DNA from: Amblyornis subalaris
Taxonomy: Eukaryota > Chordata > Aves > Passeriformes > Ptilonorhynchidae
DNA length: 64,000 nt
Direction of reading: 5' to 3'
Assembly (NCBI GenBank): GCA_018881555.1
Contig: JACAXG010000050.1
Coordinates: 3,286,001 to 3,350,000 of the forward strand
The notes beneath the pieces were generated by a model. It was not told the origin of the DNA. It saw only the letters and a program-made list of their open reading frames with translations, and ran no database searches. Each line of letters opens with the position of its first letter. The stretch's first letter is position 1. The translations under genes and the position numbers were made by a program. This document shows positions 46,843 through 58,590 of the stretch, in pieces.

Positions 46843-49800
46843 ATAACTAGATNAACCATTCTGGAGGGAATATCATCACAGACTAGCATCTCCTCTCAGT
46901 TAACATAACAACAGGAAAATAATTATTCCCAGGTGAAGAGGAAGGCAGGAGAAGGAGCCGCAGCTGGACAAGGCATCGTTTCATACACAAAAGACAAAGC
47001 ATTTGGGATTTAAAACACTGTTAGAGAGGCTTAATCCTGCATAGTACTGTGTGAGAGGCCATCAGGATGCAGACTTAAATTATTTTTCCTGGCTTTTGCT
47101 ATCCACAAATTGACTTCCTTCTGCTTGTCAGGGTCCTGAGTGTGCTGCCAGCCNCCATGGGCCCAACCCAGCCTCCTCAAGGGTGTCCACCTGCTCTGCC
47201 CCATGTCCAGCAGTGAGGGGATGGTGGCCTGTGCTGGGGTCACCTCAGCTGGCCTGCCCTACACCAGCAGCTGGCCCTCGCCATGCCCTGGTCCTGTCTC
47301 TCTTCAAACCTGGTCTTCAAACAGGGTCACNCTTCCTGCAGGGGGCAAGTCAGGCCCAAGCCAGTGGAAGCCGAGAACAGTGACCCCCCAGCCCAGCTCT
47401 CATCAATGAAGTTCTGCCATTGAACTCCAAAGAGTGAGGATTTCGCCTTGGGTTTGATATTCCATATACACCCAAAAGAAGATGATGGTCACAGAGGCGG
47501 ATGTGCCTTACCCACATCCCTGCACCCCAAAAAAGGGCTGCCTCTCCCACACTGCCTTTGAGAGCTCCTCATGAGTTCATGCAAGCAGGACACTTCAAAT
47601 TCATCATATATTTCTGTTGCAGACTAGTCATATCTTTCCAAGAAAGACGAAAACAAGTCTAGAGAAAGAGTGTATCACTGTAAACNTACGCACACTGGAT
47701 CAAAAATAAGCAGGATCAAAAATATGTCTCTGAATGGCTTCCCACCCTGAGGGCTGCAAAGCATGTAATGTTTCATTNAGTCTCCTGACACCTTAAAATT
47801 GAAACCCCTAGACTTCCCTCCTGGTGTAATGTTTTTCTTTTTTTTCTTATTTTCTTTCTCAAGTTATGATATGATAATTAGATTTTTTTTGCCTCAAAAC
47901 CCATGACTAAATCTTTTTAATTTTAGTGACGTTATTGGAGCTCCTCAATCATAGGGTTAAGCCTTTCCTGTAGCCCAAGGCATCTCATAATTACCTTCAT
48001 AAAATGTCAAGCACATCAGAACATTCATAAAACATCAAACATTAAAATGTTACCGTATTGACGCAAATCTCCACAAAAGATATCTTCAATGTAATATATA
48101 TTCCTAAGTGGTGTCTCTTCTGGGACCTACAAGCTAACACTGCACTTCCACAGAAATAGCACAACACACGGTAGCTCTGCTCTGTCTCAAGATGTTAATG
48201 AGATCATAGTGAGGACTATGCAAATGAAAGTTTTTCAAATGAATGGGATATTAAGGCCATTATGTTCTGACAATTAAGGCAGCGTCAGAATTTTTTTTAA
48301 GGTCTGGCACATAAATGAAACAAACATGTTCTGCTGTGCTTTCATTAAACCAGAAAGAGCATAACAGCAAAACAAAGCAGTTTTTATGTTTCACTCTGAG
48401 TTGCAGGATCCTCTTTAGAATATAGGGTTTAGACCCCTAAAGTTCCATCTGGATCAAATTCCAAATTACTAAGTCTATTGCCATTGAAAAATTTGTCAAA
48501 ACACATTTGAACAGAGGATTTTTTGCTACAAGAAATTGGCTCTTCCTGAAATTTACTTTATAAAAAGTCTTGACTAGCTCTACACAATCTGCCCACACAC
48601 AGAGTAGCAAATATGCTTAAAATATAACAGTGAGGTTTTGCCCTTGGGTATGCAGGTATCTGTGGAAAAATGATAAAAAACCCCATAGCACTCAGGGGCA
48701 GCATGTTTTTAAAATTACATGTACTAGTTTTAAGACGAAGAGAAAACCACCCAGTTCTCTACTTTTGTGGGTGTCGACGAGAAAATCACTTCTCTTCCCA
48801 CTTATAAAGTGAGGACAATAACTGCATCTCTTTACAAACAGTTGCAAGTTCTGTTACTGCAACACACAATATTTGACTTAAGTATCAGAGCACTTTACTC
48901 AAGATGCACAACTCCAGAAACCACAGTTCACACTGGGAGTACTTAGACACAAAAAAAATTGTCAGCACTGCTTCTCTGCTGAGTGCCTGTGAGACAGCAG
49001 CCAGGTGGGGGAGAATGTCCTGCTGACTGGATGTTCAGGGTGTCGGGGGCAGGGAGCGTACTACCCAGTGGAGGACAGCTTGCTCCACAGACTCTCAGCA
49101 AGCCCAGCTGGTCTCCAGCTTACGGCTGTGCAAAAACAGCTCTTGGCCACTGCTCCTCCGCAGAGCAGCTAGAAAAGGGACCGTGGTCTGTGCAGGGCCC
49201 GTAATTCTGACAGTGAGTTAAGGCAGGAAGGCATGTGGTGTTTTGGAATCTCTCTCCACATTGGGGTGCCATGTTTCCTGACTACTTAAGGGCTGCTTGC
49301 GATGTTAGCCAGCTTAGGAGTCCTTGTTGCAGTCTACGTGTGCTTTATTCCCTTTGTCTATACTGTGATCGGCACAGGTACCTCCCTCAAGACATTGGCT
49401 AAAGCTGGATTCCTGAGTCGTGCCAGGTGGTTGCCCTTGTGTAGGTGATCCTTCTTGGACTTTGTTCAGATGGAACAGAGGGCAAATGTGACGTTATAAT
49501 CTGTGGAGAAGGCATTGGCCTTTCAGATACTCATCAGAGCCATTAATTCTCTCTACACACATCACATCTCCATACAGCGTCCTGCTAGAGATAGCATTTG
49601 TCAAAGCCCACCAGGGCCAGCTATCTGCGGTGTGAGGCCAAGGCTGAGGCACAGTGGCAGCTGGGGCATTGTGTGGGACACAGGAGACCTACTTGGACAC
49701 CTTTGAAGGACTGGGAACAGCAGGGCACAGTTAGACCTGGCAAAAGTTGNATCTATATTGTATTCGTGGACTGGAACCCAGCACACCTGCTGGACACACT

Positions 49801-50030
49801 GCTCCTTGCCCAGATTTCCTGTGATAAAGAGGTAACTCCTTATCATACGGGTAGAACCCAGACATGGATCAGTGTGTCAGTAGCACAGCATGTGGGATGA
49901 TTCTCAGCCATGGGGGATCTGTATGAGCACCTGGACTGCTGTGAAAGGGGACAGCAGCAACAGCTCTCTGGCAGAGCCCTGCAGAGAGGAGACTGTGCTA
50001 AGATTCCAGCGGGTGTGCAAGGGAGAGAGA
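46843..50030. other. GC-richer unclassified sequence
   Basis: Two patches, about 47100-47560 and 48980-50030, are clearly GC-richer than the surroundings. They lack a recognisable gene, CpG-island density or LTR ends. Open frames up to about 100 codons overlap in several frames without a domain. A segment at 47415-47455 resembles an old amniote repeat word (GCCATTGAACTCC...GGATTTCGCC). The patches may be very old retroelement remnants or unprocessed noncoding transcript sequence. Confidence 0.4.
47415..47455. repeat. Possible ancient amniote repeat scrap
   Basis: GCCATTGAACTCCAAAGAGT followed by GAGGATTTCGCC is close to a 'gccattgacttcaatgggagcaggatttcgcc' word that I associate with old repeats in reptile and bird genomes. 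It is very short, so the call is weak. Confidence 0.3.
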
Positions 50031-53000
50031 GAAGAGAAAGCTTTGCAAAAGTCTTTGTGATCTTAAAAGTGTAATTTTGGAAAGCTCTTAATGGCTTCTC
50101 TGAGCTCATCTCAGCTATCAGGAAGGCTTATTTCAAAAAGAGTGCCCTGGGAGCTATAAAGCAGGTGTTCACAATTACTGTTGCTTTTACAAAATAAACT
50201 ATTGTAATGGAGGAGGAGTCATCACCCCCATTTTAAATATGGTTCTAATGAAAAAGGACTCCTGGTTTCTATGAAAAACAGTCAGGTGGTAGACTGAGCA
50301 TTAAGTACTGGGAATTGGAGTAGGAAAAGCATATTTCAAACCATCCAGGTTTTCACAGATAAAGAAACTCCATTTATTGCAAAAGAAAACTTTCTAACAG
50401 TAACAAAGGAATTTTTATTTTTAAATAAGTTCACAGGATCACTCTTTTGTTTTCTGGATAGGTCAGTGTAGTACTTGCTCTGAATTCCTTGAGGCAGTTT
50501 CAATTTTCAATTAATGCAGAGAGTCGTTATTCAGTGGAGGACTGAACCCTGTATATTGAGCAGAATCAGCTAAACTGGAGGAGAAGTTTTTCCATTGATT
50601 TTTAGAATCTGAGAGTAATTTGTGCAATAAAATGACTTTTACTTCGTCTTTCTCTTGGAATATGCTCACTCCCCTGGTTTCAGTAATTAAATTGCTGGAG
50701 AAAATCTAATTACAATTTTAAAATTAACTAGGTGAGAATTGTGGCACTATACAAGTGAGTTCCTCATAATTTCAGTTACACCTGTCCTCTAATAAATATT
50801 AATGAGTTTTCAACTTGGAAGAGACAAAAGCCTCTAGAACTGCTTTTTTCCCTTACTAGTAAATATTGGTCCTGCAGTACCACAGAGTTTTGTAAATGCA
50901 AAACAGCATGCAGAATCACAGCCTCTGTGGTGGGAGAATATTTTATATAGATAATACTTTAAATGTGAGAGTAGTTTTACATATTTGGACAAAAATGATT
51001 TAACTAAAGCCTTAAACCATTTCTACTACAGGCAGTGAAAAGAGCCCCATCTGGCTCCTGCAGACCCAGCACAAACTGCATGCATTGGCAGAGCCCTGAA
51101 CTTGAAGGAAATGGCAAAGTCTCACTTACCAAAATGAAGATCACTCCTGAGCCATCCAGTTTNTGTTGGAGCAATGTTTGTTCACCAAGGCAACTGACAG
51201 TATACTCTCTCTTTTGACATTTAATATGATTTAATTTTTTTTCCCCAGTTCCAATCCCAGGGAAGCCATTTAAAGGCAATTCCTGGGCACCATAAGAAAT
51301 CTAAATTACTGGGTAACTTCAGATGCCTCACCATTAGCAAAGCTCACTCTGGGTTTGCATGAGCTAAGACAAATTGAAGAAAAACAGCCCTAAAGGGAAG
51401 AAATCATGGAAGTGTAAAACACGTTCAAGTGGCACCAGGACTAGGTTGTGTAAGCTTTACCACACATAGATTAGAACAGGCCATCTATCCTCAGTGCTTC
51501 TCTCCATCTGCTATTCTATTTTGTGAACANTATTGCTTCTGGGCTCTGTGAAATACCAAAGCAAAATCAGGTGCATCTCAGTCAAAGCGACACAGGCATC
51601 TTGTCGCACAAATAACAGTAGCCNGAGGTGTCACACATATTTGTCATGAAAACCCTGAAATGGAAAGCAAAAATTAACTTCTTTTTTTGAAATGAAGACT
51701 TTTGTGTCACCCACAAAAAAATTGCTAACCAGAAAATGCTAACAAATGCTAACAAAATATTTTCCACTACTTAAGTACAAAAAGTACGGAATGTCATAAC
51801 CCATGGAATTAATCTCGCACAAATTAAACATTTTCGCTTTTTGATTCTAAATGGTTATAAAATAAGTTCATTATTTCTTTGGAGATAATATCTCCAGAGC
51901 TTATCCCTGGTGATTTTTACCTGGTAAAACTAGATGAGCAGACTTGTGATCAAAATTGCCTGTGCATCTTTATTCAATTTGGATCTGGAATACTACAGAA
52001 AAACAATATTTTCAACATTGAATTATTTTCTAAAAGAAGCCCAATAGTAAAGAATCATATAAAAATTTTCTTTTTTAAGACTTCAACAAATTTCACTTAA
52101 AAATTGCTTTAGGTGAGTAATGAAATCCATTCTCATTTTATCTGAATAATTTTGGCCAGAGTTGTCTACAGATAAGTAGGTCATTTTGAATTGAGTGTCT
52201 CTGGGAACAGTTTATATATCACTAGGATCCAGAAGGGAAGGAAAATCACAAGAGCATGCCTCTTACTTGTGCCCGTAATTATACAGGATCACTTTCATCC
52301 CTAATGTACCATTATTACGTTATATTAAGGAACTACTGTGTAATACAGCTGGACACAATCATTACTGGGCCAAGGGCTACTTGTGAGAAAAGTGCATACC
52401 TATATTTATGTATATTACAATAAATAATGAGTCCAATTTTCATGGACTCTTGCAGGTATGATGATCAGGTCCTCATGAACTGATAAATATCTTCAATAGA
52501 GCTGTATAGTGACCTTTGTATAATAAGACAAGAAAACGTGATCATATGCTGCTTTTTACGTGTGGCTTGTGGAGTGCAAGTGTCTGAGGCAATCCCTGAG
52601 TGCGTCACCGTGCTCCTTCCCACTTCCCTGTTTCCCTCGTCCTCACTCCCACACTACCTACTGTTCTTATGGCAAGAACCTGCCATGCATTCCTTTCAGA
52701 CTCCTCAAATTCTTCCTGGTTTTCCCTCTCTTTAAATTACTCTGACTGGCAGCTGCTTCCTCCTAACCCTATGGACCGGGTAGGCTACTGGATGCCCTGC
52801 AGGCATTCAAGGGTATTTTTTTACCTGCAGCTCTAACAGCCAGGAGGCAGAGAACAGGAAGAAAACTCCTGCTGACCTGTTGAAAACCTGAGCTAGAGTG
52901 TGTCGCTCACTTCACAGAGATGGGCTGTAGCCTAACAGGTCAGGGCAGAGCGCCAAGGGTGCTCGTCCTACATAAAGTGTTGGCACAAATAAATGGTTGT

Positions 53001-54166
53001 GGTCAGCAAGGTACCACTTGAGAGAAAGTGAGCAGGGCTGCATAGAGGGGGGTAATTTATACTTTTCATTCGCTGTCTTTGTAGTAGATAGAAGTTACTG
53101 AAACTTTTTTCATCATATTTTTCACTTACATNTCTGCTTAAGGGATGCAGGTATACTCACCTGTGGGCAGTTTGACTCGTGATTTGCCGGCTTACATGGG
53201 AGCTCTGCGGAGGAGGAGAACAAATTTTTCTCGTGGATAATAACTGCTGCACCTGTCTACTCTCTCACCTCTTTTCTATTTTAGTTTTCTCTCTAAAGAT
53301 ACAATTAATTGATTCATCTCTAATAAATCCACAAGGTGACCTGTAGCTACAGAACAGCTTAGTTACCTGAGAGCGGTGGCTATCTAAAAAAAAAGTTTCG
53401 TTATGAGAAACTGGGGGTGAGATGAAGAAAAGATGATACTGAAAGAAAAAAAAGAGAATTATTAACACACACAGGGTAACAGGAGCTTACAATTAAAGTT
53501 CTGTGTGCTATAAATACCCACTTGTTTGAAAAGTTTCTTTTAAATTTGACTAACAAAGCCCAGACTGTGTTGAAAGTATGCTGACCTATTTGCTGTGGCT
53601 TTGGTTCACATACTAAGTCCCACGATGAGCTTCAGTCTTCAGGCTAAACACTTCCTCATTTACTGTCTTTTTTTACCAGCTGGCCTTCCACATTCACAAG
53701 TATGTGACATGTGAGTAATTAGTGGTACTTTAAGTATTCAAAAGCCACTTCCTGCAGCTACCATCCTGTACAAGGTCATGAAAAGTGTCTGAAAGTAATT
53801 TAATATATATTTTTATGGCAAAGAATATTAGACTAGCACTTTAGTATTTGAAGTCTCAGGCTTTTTATCCTTAGTTTTGAGACCAGAAAGGCATCTTCCT
53901 AGCAAATGGAAGCTGTGATACTCACCTAATCTGAAGATTTAAGGGCTAAATTAAAAAATCTGANGTAAAATCACCAGAAAAAAGTCTCACTCTAGGTGAC
54001 GTTCTGGTTAGGGACCCAACTGCAGTTCTTCTGTCCATGGAGTCTGATACTTGAACTGCATGCACTGCCATGGAAAACAGCACAGTAACTGCATGGAGAA
54101 GGGCTCTTCCTCCCTGCTACAGGGGAAAATGAGCACTATTTTAAAGTTAGCAAAAAACCTCGGCAG

Positions 54167-54351
54167 TGCTTCTAAGGCAAGTAGAGCTCCAGTCTCCCAA
54201 CAAACACGCCACATGTTTTGTCAGTGACTTGCTGGAGCATGGTGAACAACCACGAGTTCACCGGAGCAGAGGCACAGTCTGCCATGTGTCCTGTCTCCTC
54301 CACTATGAACTGGAAGCTCTCATCCAGGAGGGATGCACAGGGTGCCTCCAG
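54167..54351 (+). other. Open segment ending in a strong splice donor (candidate exon)
   Basis: One frame is open through this segment, encoding a Cys/His-containing peptide (for example SDLLEHGEQPRVHRSRGTVC and CLLHYELEALIQEGC). It ends at CTCCAG followed by GTGAGTG, an almost ideal donor. The upstream CGGCAG lacks a pyrimidine tract, so the acceptor is poor. It could be a terminal exon of a noncoding transcript or chance. I do not recognise the peptide. Confidence 0.15.
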
Positions 54352-56839
54352 GTGAGTGTTAGGGCATGGGTTTTAGTCCTCTCTGCACTGCCTGGGCCAG
54401 TTACAAGTATCTGTCACCTAAGTTCCCATCTCACGTCTCATCTTTCTTGGGAGCAGCCAGCCTTCCTTACACCCCAACAGAGCCCAGCAGTACAAGAAAA
54501 ATCATGAGGTGGATGACCACAAGCAAATAGGGGGTGTTGGCTTCTAGGACGAAGGAGATCAGAGCTCTTGGTGCCAGGCTCACACTGGTACTCATCCATG
54601 AGTCGAGCAGTCCAGCAAGGCTTCAGCCACACGTGCCTCTGCTACACCTGCTCTGTAGGGTCTTTTGGGCATCCATTATGCCCCCCACACCAGCTGCCAT
54701 GTACTCCTTCCCCACATGCCTACCCGTGTCCGCAGGAGCCAATTCACCCAGTGCATATTCATGAGTTCTGCTGCAGAACTCACATGCCTTAAAAGCCGCT
54801 GTGGTGTGACAGTCAGCACAGATATGCCTAAATGGCTTTGAGCATCTGGCATTTACGTGATAGTGCAAGTGAGAATACGACTTAATTCGGAAGAAAATCA
54901 GAGGGATCAAGTAGAAAATTATTGACGTACAAAGACTTATTACTGCTAGTGATGAAACATTCATGAAAAAAGACTTACACATCAATGTGTCAAGCCTTTC
55001 TGCTAATCTAGGACACACCATTAGGATTTGCTGTAAACAGCTGTCAACTTTCCCATCAACAATCTTCCTCTGCAATTATTGGTAGCACATCCATGATCAA
55101 ATACTAACACCCCAGACACCAGAGCNAAATGAAAGTTCAGTTATAACTGCATAGGAATTTTCCTACAGTCTTTCAAAAAGGAAACCAAGAGCGAATATCT
55201 GCCCAGAATCAACAGGGAGCCTGTAAAAATGGTCGAGATTCCATGAATCCCTGTGTTAATGATTTCTTAATTAACAGTCAGCTGCTTCATATTGCTGTCA
55301 TATCAGGCTCGCTAGAGGACACATTAGCAAAAAGCAAAATCAAGAATTCTTCAATATGTTGAGGAGTGAACTGGAAAAGGCAGAGAAGAGTGGTCTAAAA
55401 AAGTCTCCATCTGTCCTGCAGAAAAGCTTCCTTCAGCAAAGAAACAGGAAAAAAAAAACTTGTTCCTTCCATAACCTTCGGTGGCAAACATTGGTTTTGT
55501 CCAGAATAAATTAACAGTAAATCATTAGGGGTAATTTAGATCAATTGCTAACAGCATTAGTTCAAATGACTTTTTAAACTCACCTGAAATTTCTCCACTT
55601 GTACTCTGAGCCTGAATTAATCTTATGCTCGCCAAGCATGTCTTTGTGTTTAATTTGAAGCCAGGTATTACACAGAATTCAGGTGTCTGCACCAGGATTT
55701 TTTGGTCATTTTCTCAGCGTGTAAGTCACTGTTTGCTGGCTGATAAATCTCTTCAGTGAAACAAAAGTCAGCTGGGAGATTGAACAGCACTTTTCTTTTG
55801 GGATACTCCAAAGAATAAACGGGACAGGGCCATCTCAGAGAAGCTGCCACTCAGTTTAATATTAGGAAGTACCACTAGACCACCTAACCCAGTTCCANGT
55901 ATATCAGCAGTTTTCATTTGAGNACTTCAGAAAACAGAGAATCTGCTGCTGTAGTTTATTTCAGTGGTTAATCATGTCTTCTGATAAAAATAGCAGTGCA
56001 TCCTGGGCTCAACACAGGTCATAGAGAGCCACTTCAAGAAAGTTGTGTCACACCATATATGCTTTGTGATAGGCACTTGTGAAAGCACTTCGATATGGTC
56101 CAGTATTGCTAAGAGATTGTTCTACAGAGTAATACACTAAAAATAATAAAATCCTTGAAATTCCAAGAGTAATAGAACATTTTGAGAGAAAAATAAAACT
56201 CCTGCTGAACAGATGGCGTGGATAAAGCAAACTGGATAGCTACAAAATAATTTAACTGCAACCTTTAAATCTATGGCAAGTGTTGCCAGTGTTTAGAAAG
56301 ATCTTCAGAGTAAGTAGAGAAATGAAATCAGGTCTAGGGTTTGGGGGATTTTTAAGGCAGTGTGACAATTTTGCACCAACTTTCTGGAACAAATCTCTCT
56401 TCACTGAACATATTCTATACAACTAGTAAGTGTATTCCCAACAATAAAAGTCTTTGTGGAAGGCTTAGCAATTAGAGATGGGAACTGAATGAAATGCACT
56501 CCAACTCCTTCGTATTAATACTTCTGTGCTTGCAGTTATTCATGGATATGAAAATTCAGGTCAATTTGAAAAACATCAGGATGAACCTCTGGTGAGACTC
56601 TGCATGTGGCAGAGTCACTAACAGTAGCCAGGTCAGTGGGTGGTGATCTAAATCTCTGTTTTTCTATGTAATTACAGTAAATACAGATATCAGATGTTGT
56701 AATGTTACTGGATTCAGGAATACTTTTTTTACTGTACTTATTAAAGACCTGTTATACAAACAGAGAATCGTACTCCACTTAATAAAGAAAAAACGAATTA
56801 CTTTAAGGTGGCTGTTCAGAGAAACAAATTCATCCCTAA

Positions 56840-56872
56840 ATTATATATATCACTTATATATATACTTATAAA
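56840..56872. repeat. AT-rich short tandem repeat
   Basis: TTATATATATCAC, then TTATATATATAC, then TTATA in succession: about two and a half copies of a 12-13-base AT unit. Confidence 0.75.
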
Positions 56873-57405
56873 GTATGCTTACAGATGATAACTGTGGGGA
56901 ACGAATGTGAGAAGAATGTGTTTCAGAAGAAGGTGTTTCAGAAGTTAGAGGTTATAAATTGAGTTGGTGATCAGAATTAATTAATAAACTAAGGAAAGAA
57001 CTATCAGTCCAGGTAATTCTGAGCAATTCAAAAGTGCAGCCTTCTGGAAATCTGCTCACAGAGCAATGGGAGAAGATGCCTGCTTGAAAAACTGCTGCAA
57101 GGCCATGCAGTGACGTGATTCTAAATAACTCACTGTAAATACTTGCACTGCCTATTTAGATTAAAACAAATTTTAATTTCTCCTCCCTCCCCATCACAGT
57201 GTCCAGGTTGTAAAGATTCAAAGATATTTGAGTGCCTCAGATCTGCATTCCCACATCTTATTCCTTCCCGTCATTGCAGTGGAATAGGTCTCTTGTAAGA
57301 ATGTTTTAGACTTGTGAGACTTCACTGCGATGTTTCAGATGTCCTGTGTGCTGGCAGTGCAGTGGGATGATGGTGTGGGAAGAATCTGGCTGCAAAACAG
57401 GACTG

Positions 57406-57445
57406 ACAGAATCACAGTCACAGTGGAGGTTGGCAGTTCTTGCTG
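57406..57445 (-). repeat. Possible short CR1 3'-end scrap
   Basis: GACAGAATCACAGTCACAGT followed by GGAGGTTGGCAG is similar to the reverse complement of a CR1 tail (ACAGAATCA...GAGGTTGG). The match stops after about 40 bases, so chance cannot be excluded. Confidence 0.3.
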
Positions 57446-58552
57446 TTGGCATTAAAAGGTGTTTGTTTCTCTCGAATGGCTGCCTGCTTTAACACCCCGA
57501 GTACACACAAGGACTTTCCCTCCCCCTTTGCACTAAATGTGCAGTTGGAAAGCAAAAGGATTTTATTATTTTATTTTAAAAGTTTCTAGAGTAGAAATGC
57601 GTTCTTTGCTCATGCACAAGCNCCTGTAAGTCACTGGGTACTGAGTGTACTGGACAAGTCCCCCTGCACTTCTCAGCATCACTGACACACAACTACAGAG
57701 GAGCAGCACTGGGGGTTACTAAGCACATTCGCCAGCAGCAGACCTGGCCCTGAAGTCCTCCTCTAGTGGCCTTTCTAATAGAGACCACCACCTCCTGCTG
57801 ACCCAGAACTCCATCCTCTCTTCTTCCCTTACACAAAGCCAGCTGGCTGGCTGACTAAGGAGTCACTTCTCTGCATGTTGCAATAAGCAATTCCTCCCTG
57901 AGTTAATAAATGAAAGTGGTTTTCTCTCTGGTTTCCTCTAGCTGTATTTTTTACCCTACTCCATAATTGCTTTCTGAAATTAGGTAGGTGGATTATACTT
58001 TGAGACACAGGCATAATCTGTTGTGGGCAAGGTTGTCAAAGCAAACCAACAAGTGGGCAGGCCTTTGTTTAGCCTTCTTTCAGGAGAAAAAAAAAAGAAA
58101 ATAAAAGCAGAGTTTGGGTCTGAGGCTTGGAGCATCTTTTGCTGGTAAAAAAAATTAATAACTAGTCTCTGGGAACACAATCCAAGCTTAACTCTCTCTC
58201 CAGACTTAACTCTGATGGAACTCTGATGGCTGTCTTGTTTATAGTAAACAAAACCCAGCAGAGCATTGCTGCTGACACCAAGACATAACAGGGATACCTT
58301 TTGTGGTACTTCCACAGTCAAGCAGGCTGCAGACCAGGGTTACAGGAAGACAGTTTTGATACACAGCTGTAACTAGATTGGAACACAACTTGCTGCACTG
58401 AGATCTAGTGCTTAATCACCACCATCTGCTCAGTGCAGCCACAAAATCCAGAGCATCCAAACCCACGTTAATGACTGACCACCTTTGTAGAAACAAACCT
58501 CCCTCATGGACTCCCTGCCTGTGAAGAGGTAATACAGCTTAAATCTCACTGT

Positions 58553-58590
58553 TGCCTACATCCAATTTACAGAGGTAAATGAGGGAGGGG
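58553..58590 (+). repeat. Possible MIR/L2-like scrap
   Basis: CATCCAATTTACAGAGGTAA ATGAGG resembles the 'cccattttacagatgaggaaactgagg' word of MIR/L2 tails. It is too short for a firm call. Confidence 0.27.

Noticed and set aside
52900..53010. AATAAA-containing segment that resembles the end of a retroelement
   Set aside because: I could not find matching ends, a target duplication or a family match.
54623..55075. Minus-strand open frame of about 150 codons with a hydrophobic segment
   Set aside because: The hydrophobic stretch alone is not evidence of a membrane protein, and no family resemblance or gene context supports it.
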